From assembly GCF_042655485.1 (NCBI RefSeq), contig NZ_JBHSMC010000003.1:1-64000 (forward strand): 64,000 nt of DNA. The letters are read 5' to 3'. The first letter of the stretch is position 1. Each line of letters opens with the position of its first letter. Below, piece after piece: positions 61,299-64,000 of the stretch. The DNA is from Lederbergia graminis. GTDB lineage: Bacteria; Bacillota; Bacilli; Bacillales; Bacillaceae_C. The notes under the pieces are model-generated. The model saw only the letters and a program-made list of their open reading frames with translations. It had not been told where the DNA came from and made no database searches. Position numbers and translations under genes: made by a program.

Positions 61299-62285
61299 AT
61301 GAATCAACTTAAAGGTGTACACCATATTACAGCAATTACAAGTAGTGCCGAAAAGGTTTATGATTTTTTTACGTATGTATTAGGGGTACGTTTAGTAAAG
61401 AAAACAGTTAACCAAGATGATATCCAAACATACCATTTGTTTTTTGCAGATGATGTAGGTGGTCCGGGAACAGATATGACGTTCTTTGATTTTCCTGGTA
61501 TTCCAAAGGGAGTACATGGTACAGATGAGATTTATAAAACATCATTCCGTGTTCCAGATGATAAAGCGTTAGAGTATTGGGTAAAACGTTTTGATCGTCT
61601 GAAAGTAAAGCACAAAGGGATTCAAGAGCAATTTGGTAAGAAGGTACTACCATTTGTTGATTTTGATGACCAACAATATCAATTGATTTCAGATGAAATT
61701 AATAAGGGAGTTGCCTCAGGGATTCCATGGCAAAAAGGCCCTATCCCATTAGAATTTGCAATAACTGGACTTGGACCTGTCGTTATACGTGTTTCTAATT
61801 TTGATTACTTTAAAGCGGTGCTGGAACAGGTTTACATGTTCCGAGAAGTGAATCAAGAAGGTTCCAATCATTTATTTGAAACAGGTGAAGGTGGAAATGG
61901 AGCTAGTGTTATTGTCGAGTATAATACGGTCCTTCCAAGTGGTCGCCAAGGATATGGAACGATACATCATGCGGCATTCCGTGTAGAAGATCGAGCTGAA
62001 TTGGATAGCTGGGTTGAACGCTATCAATCATTCCGATTACCAAATTCAGGATTTGTAGAACGTTATTACTTTGGTTCTTTATATGCTAGGATTGCTCAAG
62101 GAGTACTATTTGAACTAGCAACAGACGGTCCTGGATTCATGGGAGATGAACCGTATGAAACTCTAGGTGAGAAATTATCACTCCCACCATACTTTGAGGA
62201 AAAAAGAGATGAAATTGAAAGATTAGTTCGTCCAATAGATACAGTTAGAAGTACAAAAGAATTTGAGAAGGAATATGAAGATTAA
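61299..62285 (+). CDS. Third ring-cleaving dioxygenase paralogue (MhqA/MhqE-like)
   Basis: A 328-residue double-VOC protein, more diverged: GVHHITAIT, LGVRLVKKTVNQDD and GTIHHAAFR, with VLFELATD at the end. His, His and Glu metal ligands are intact. The sequence is closer to the MhqA/YkcA type than to MhqO, and the C terminus is longer and acidic (FEKEYED). AAATACTGGAGG precedes the start. Confidence 0.86.
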   Translation: MNQLKGVHHITAITSSAEKVYDFFTYVLGVRLVKKTVNQDDIQTYHLFFADDVGGPGTDMTFFDFPGIPKGVHGTDEIYKTSFRVPDDKALEYWVKRFDRLKVKHKGIQEQFGKKVLPFVDFDDQQYQLISDEINKGVASGIPWQKGPIPLEFAITGLGPVVIRVSNFDYFKAVLEQVYMFREVNQEGSNHLFETGEGGNGASVIVEYNTVLPSGRQGYGTIHHAAFRVEDRAELDSWVERYQSFRLPNSGFVERYYFGSLYARIAQGVLFELATDGPGFMGDEPYETLGEKLSLPPYFEEKRDEIERLVRPIDTVRSTKEFEKEYED

Positions 62286-62311
62286 TTAGACAAAAGGAGG
62301 ATGAATGGAAG

Positions 62312-62914
62312 ATGAAACATATATTTAAAAAAGGAAAAGATGCAACGAATCCAACACTATTATTATTGCATGGTACAGGAGGTACAGAACAAGACCTTCT
62401 ACCTTTAGCAGATAAAGTTGATCCAAAAGCTAATGTTCTAAGTGTACGAGGAAATATTTTAGAAAATGGAATGCCACGATTCTTCAAGCGCCTTGCTGAA
62501 GGTGTGTTTGATGAAGAAGACCTAGTTTTTCGTACAAAAGAACTAAATGCTTTTCTAGATGAGGCAGCTGAAAAGTATGAATTTGACCGTAATAATATAA
62601 TTTCGATCGGTTATTCAAATGGTGCTAATATTGCAGCTAGCCTTTTATTCCATTATGAGGATGCTTTAAAGGGTGCTATTTTGCATCATCCGATGGTACC
62701 GAGAAGGGGTATTGAACTTCCGAACCTATCTGGTAGAGCAGTCTTCATTGGTGCTGGTACGAACGATCCGATATGTCCAGCGCAGGAATCAGAAGATCTT
62801 GCTTCATTGCTAAGAGGAGCGGGGGCAGATGTCCAACTTCATTGGGAAAATCGAGGTCATCAATTAACGTTCACGGAAGTAGAAGCAGCAAGAGAATGGT
62901 ATTTGAAACTATAA
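62312..62914 (+). CDS. mhqD: Carboxylesterase/phospholipase MhqD
   Basis: A 200-residue alpha/beta-hydrolase. Nucleophile elbow GYSNGA (Ser), aspartate in GTNDPICPA and histidine in NRGHQLTF form the triad. B. subtilis MhqD belongs to the same regulon and is classed as a carboxylesterase; its natural substrate is uncertain. It ends the operon, followed by a perfect terminator. Confidence 0.87.
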   Translation: MKHIFKKGKDATNPTLLLLHGTGGTEQDLLPLADKVDPKANVLSVRGNILENGMPRFFKRLAEGVFDEEDLVFRTKELNAFLDEAAEKYEFDRNNIISIGYSNGANIAASLLFHYEDALKGAILHHPMVPRRGIELPNLSGRAVFIGAGTNDPICPAQESEDLASLLRGAGADVQLHWENRGHQLTFTEVEAAREWYLKL

Positions 62915-62945
62915 ATTAAAAAATAAACCAAAGTTTTGTTGGGAA

Positions 62946-62983
62946 ATGAGCCAAACTACTTAAGTTGGCTCATTTTTTTCATT
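62946..62983 (+). terminator. mhq operon terminator
   Basis: ATGAGCCAAACTACTTAAGT then TGGCTCAT form a short stem (GAGCCAA / TTGGCTC) with a T7 tail. The gap from here to 63187 holds nothing else I recognise. Confidence 0.85.
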
Positions 62984-63187
62984 ATTTCTTTAATAATGAT
63001 AATTTCATATACGGTTGAAACGACATGGAGAACCTGTTATCATGAGGCGGGCACGAAAATTATTGCCGAAAATTGTCGAATAATTTCATTATCTCCTTTT
63101 TGAAATTGTCCAACTTTTTCAAAAGGTATGTATAGTCCGTATGCATGGATATTGTGATAATTAATATTTTAGGAGGTTCATAATTTT

Positions 63188-64000
63188 ATGGCAAAAAGAA
63201 AAAGAGGACTATTTTTAAGGTCCTTAGATCGGATAGAAGTTGTCGGGAATAAACTGCCACATCCAGCAACGTTATTTGCTATGTTGGCACTTTTGGTTTT
63301 GCTACTTTCAGCTGCGCTACAACCGCTTGGTATTAGTGTAGAACACCCTGGTCAAGAAGGGACTATGGTAGAAATCAAAAACCTTCTAAGTGCAGAAGGA
63401 ATTCAGTATATTTTTACGAACATGACGACTAACTTCATAGGCTTTGCGCCATTAGGTGTTGTGCTTATTACGATGTTAGGTATAGGTGTAGCGGAACGAA
63501 CAGGGCTAATTAGTGCCTTGTTAAGAGGATTTGTACTTTCCGTTCCGAATAGATTTATTACGTTAGGTTTAGTTTTTGCTGGTATTATGTCTAGTGTTGC
63601 TTCAGATGCAGGCTATGTTGTATTACCACCACTAGGTGCACTCATCTTTGCTGCACTTGGTAGACACCCACTCGCTGGGTTAGCTGCTGCGTTTGCCGGA
63701 GTTTCTGGTGGATTTAGTGCTAATCTATTATTATCTGGTACGGATGCGATGTTAGGGGAGATGACAATTGCAGCTGCTGCAATTATTGACCCGCAATATG
63801 CAGAAAATATGAACATCGCAATGAACTGGGCATTTATCGCAGTATCCGTATTTGTATTAACTTTTGTAGGTGCTTGGGTAACGGAGAAAATTGTAGAGCC
63901 TAGACTTGGTGCATACAATGGAGATCAAAAAGAGGAATTAAAAGGTCTCCAAGCAATTGAGAAGAAAGGTCTTATATGGGCTGGTATTTCAGCCGTTGTC
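63188..64000 (+). CDS. AbgT-family transporter (5' part, runs off the window)
   Basis: The first 271 codons of an integral membrane transporter. ATG 63188 lies 12 bases after AGGAGG, and the frame stays open to the window edge, so the true end lies beyond. HPATLFAMLALLVLLLSAAL, the long hydrophobic spans, and VASDAGYVVLPPLGALIFAA are characteristic of AbgT (p-aminobenzoyl-glutamate) transporters. Some members export sulfonamide-type drugs. The substrate is not evident from the window. Confidence 0.88.
   Translation, partial: MAKRKRGLFLRSLDRIEVVGNKLPHPATLFAMLALLVLLLSAALQPLGISVEHPGQEGTMVEIKNLLSAEGIQYIFTNMTTNFIGFAPLGVVLITMLGIGVAERTGLISALLRGFVLSVPNRFITLGLVFAGIMSSVASDAGYVVLPPLGALIFAALGRHPLAGLAAAFAGVSGGFSANLLLSGTDAMLGEMTIAAAAIIDPQYAENMNIAMNWAFIAVSVFVLTFVGAWVTEKIVEPRLGAYNGDQKEELKGLQAIEKKGLIWAGISAVV

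Overview
The window is a low-G+C Bacillaceae chromosome segment, probably from the Oceanobacillus/Ornithinibacillus/Virgibacillus side of the family. That placement rests on gene order and sequence character only. Positions 1-12039 follow the B. subtilis rrnE-trnE to groEL region closely: 3' end of 23S rRNA, 5S rRNA, tRNA-fMet, tRNA-Asp, tsaE, tsaB, rimI, tsaD, an ABC-F ATPase gene (ydiF-like), moaC, rex, tatA, tatC, ydiK, ydiL, then CIRCE-controlled groES-groEL. Two intergenic features stand out here. One is a 51-52 bp tandem array between 5S and the tRNAs. The other is a cluster of co-oriented DnaA boxes just downstream of tsaD.

From 12040 to about 16650 there is an accessory island at the groEL 3' end. 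It is bounded by near-identical 28 bp direct repeats and carries two decayed tyrosine-integrase genes. Between them lies an intact three-gene CBASS anti-phage operon: CD-NTase, E2-like protein and patatin-type phospholipase effector. From 16750 a guanine-type purine riboswitch precedes a four-gene nucleoside ABC importer (nupNOPQ-like). Positions 22000-28800 hold small accessory genes: a methyltransferase, a lipoprotein, a secreted metzincin-like protease, two Nudix proteins, a cupin, a GrpB-family protein, a membrane protein and a PgsA-type enzyme.

Positions 28990-50135 mix sugar-polymer enzymes with divergent AraC regulators (GH127 beta-L-arabinofuranosidase, PF10091-type glucoamylase-like hydrolase) and signalling and housekeeping genes. 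A c-di-GMP-I riboswitch leader precedes a chemotaxis receptor. A GlpP antiterminator gene is followed by a long terminator, a HAD phosphatase and a metallophosphoesterase. A T-box leader precedes aspartate-semialdehyde dehydrogenase. A MarR/ArsR-size repressor appears to be translated from a leaderless mRNA with an operator inside its promoter.

Positions 50253-54354 hold a likely L-galactonate or hexuronate operon (zinc dehydrogenase, UxaA, UxaB). Positions 56014-57826 hold 2,3-butanediol dehydrogenase with a divergent TetR regulator. Positions 58165-62914 hold an MhqR-type quinone/hydroquinone stress locus with three paralogous ring-cleaving dioxygenase genes, a flavin reductase and MhqD. 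The window ends inside an AbgT-family transporter gene. Several intergenic repeat families (terminal-inverted-repeat elements and a recurring hairpin) are scattered through the second half.
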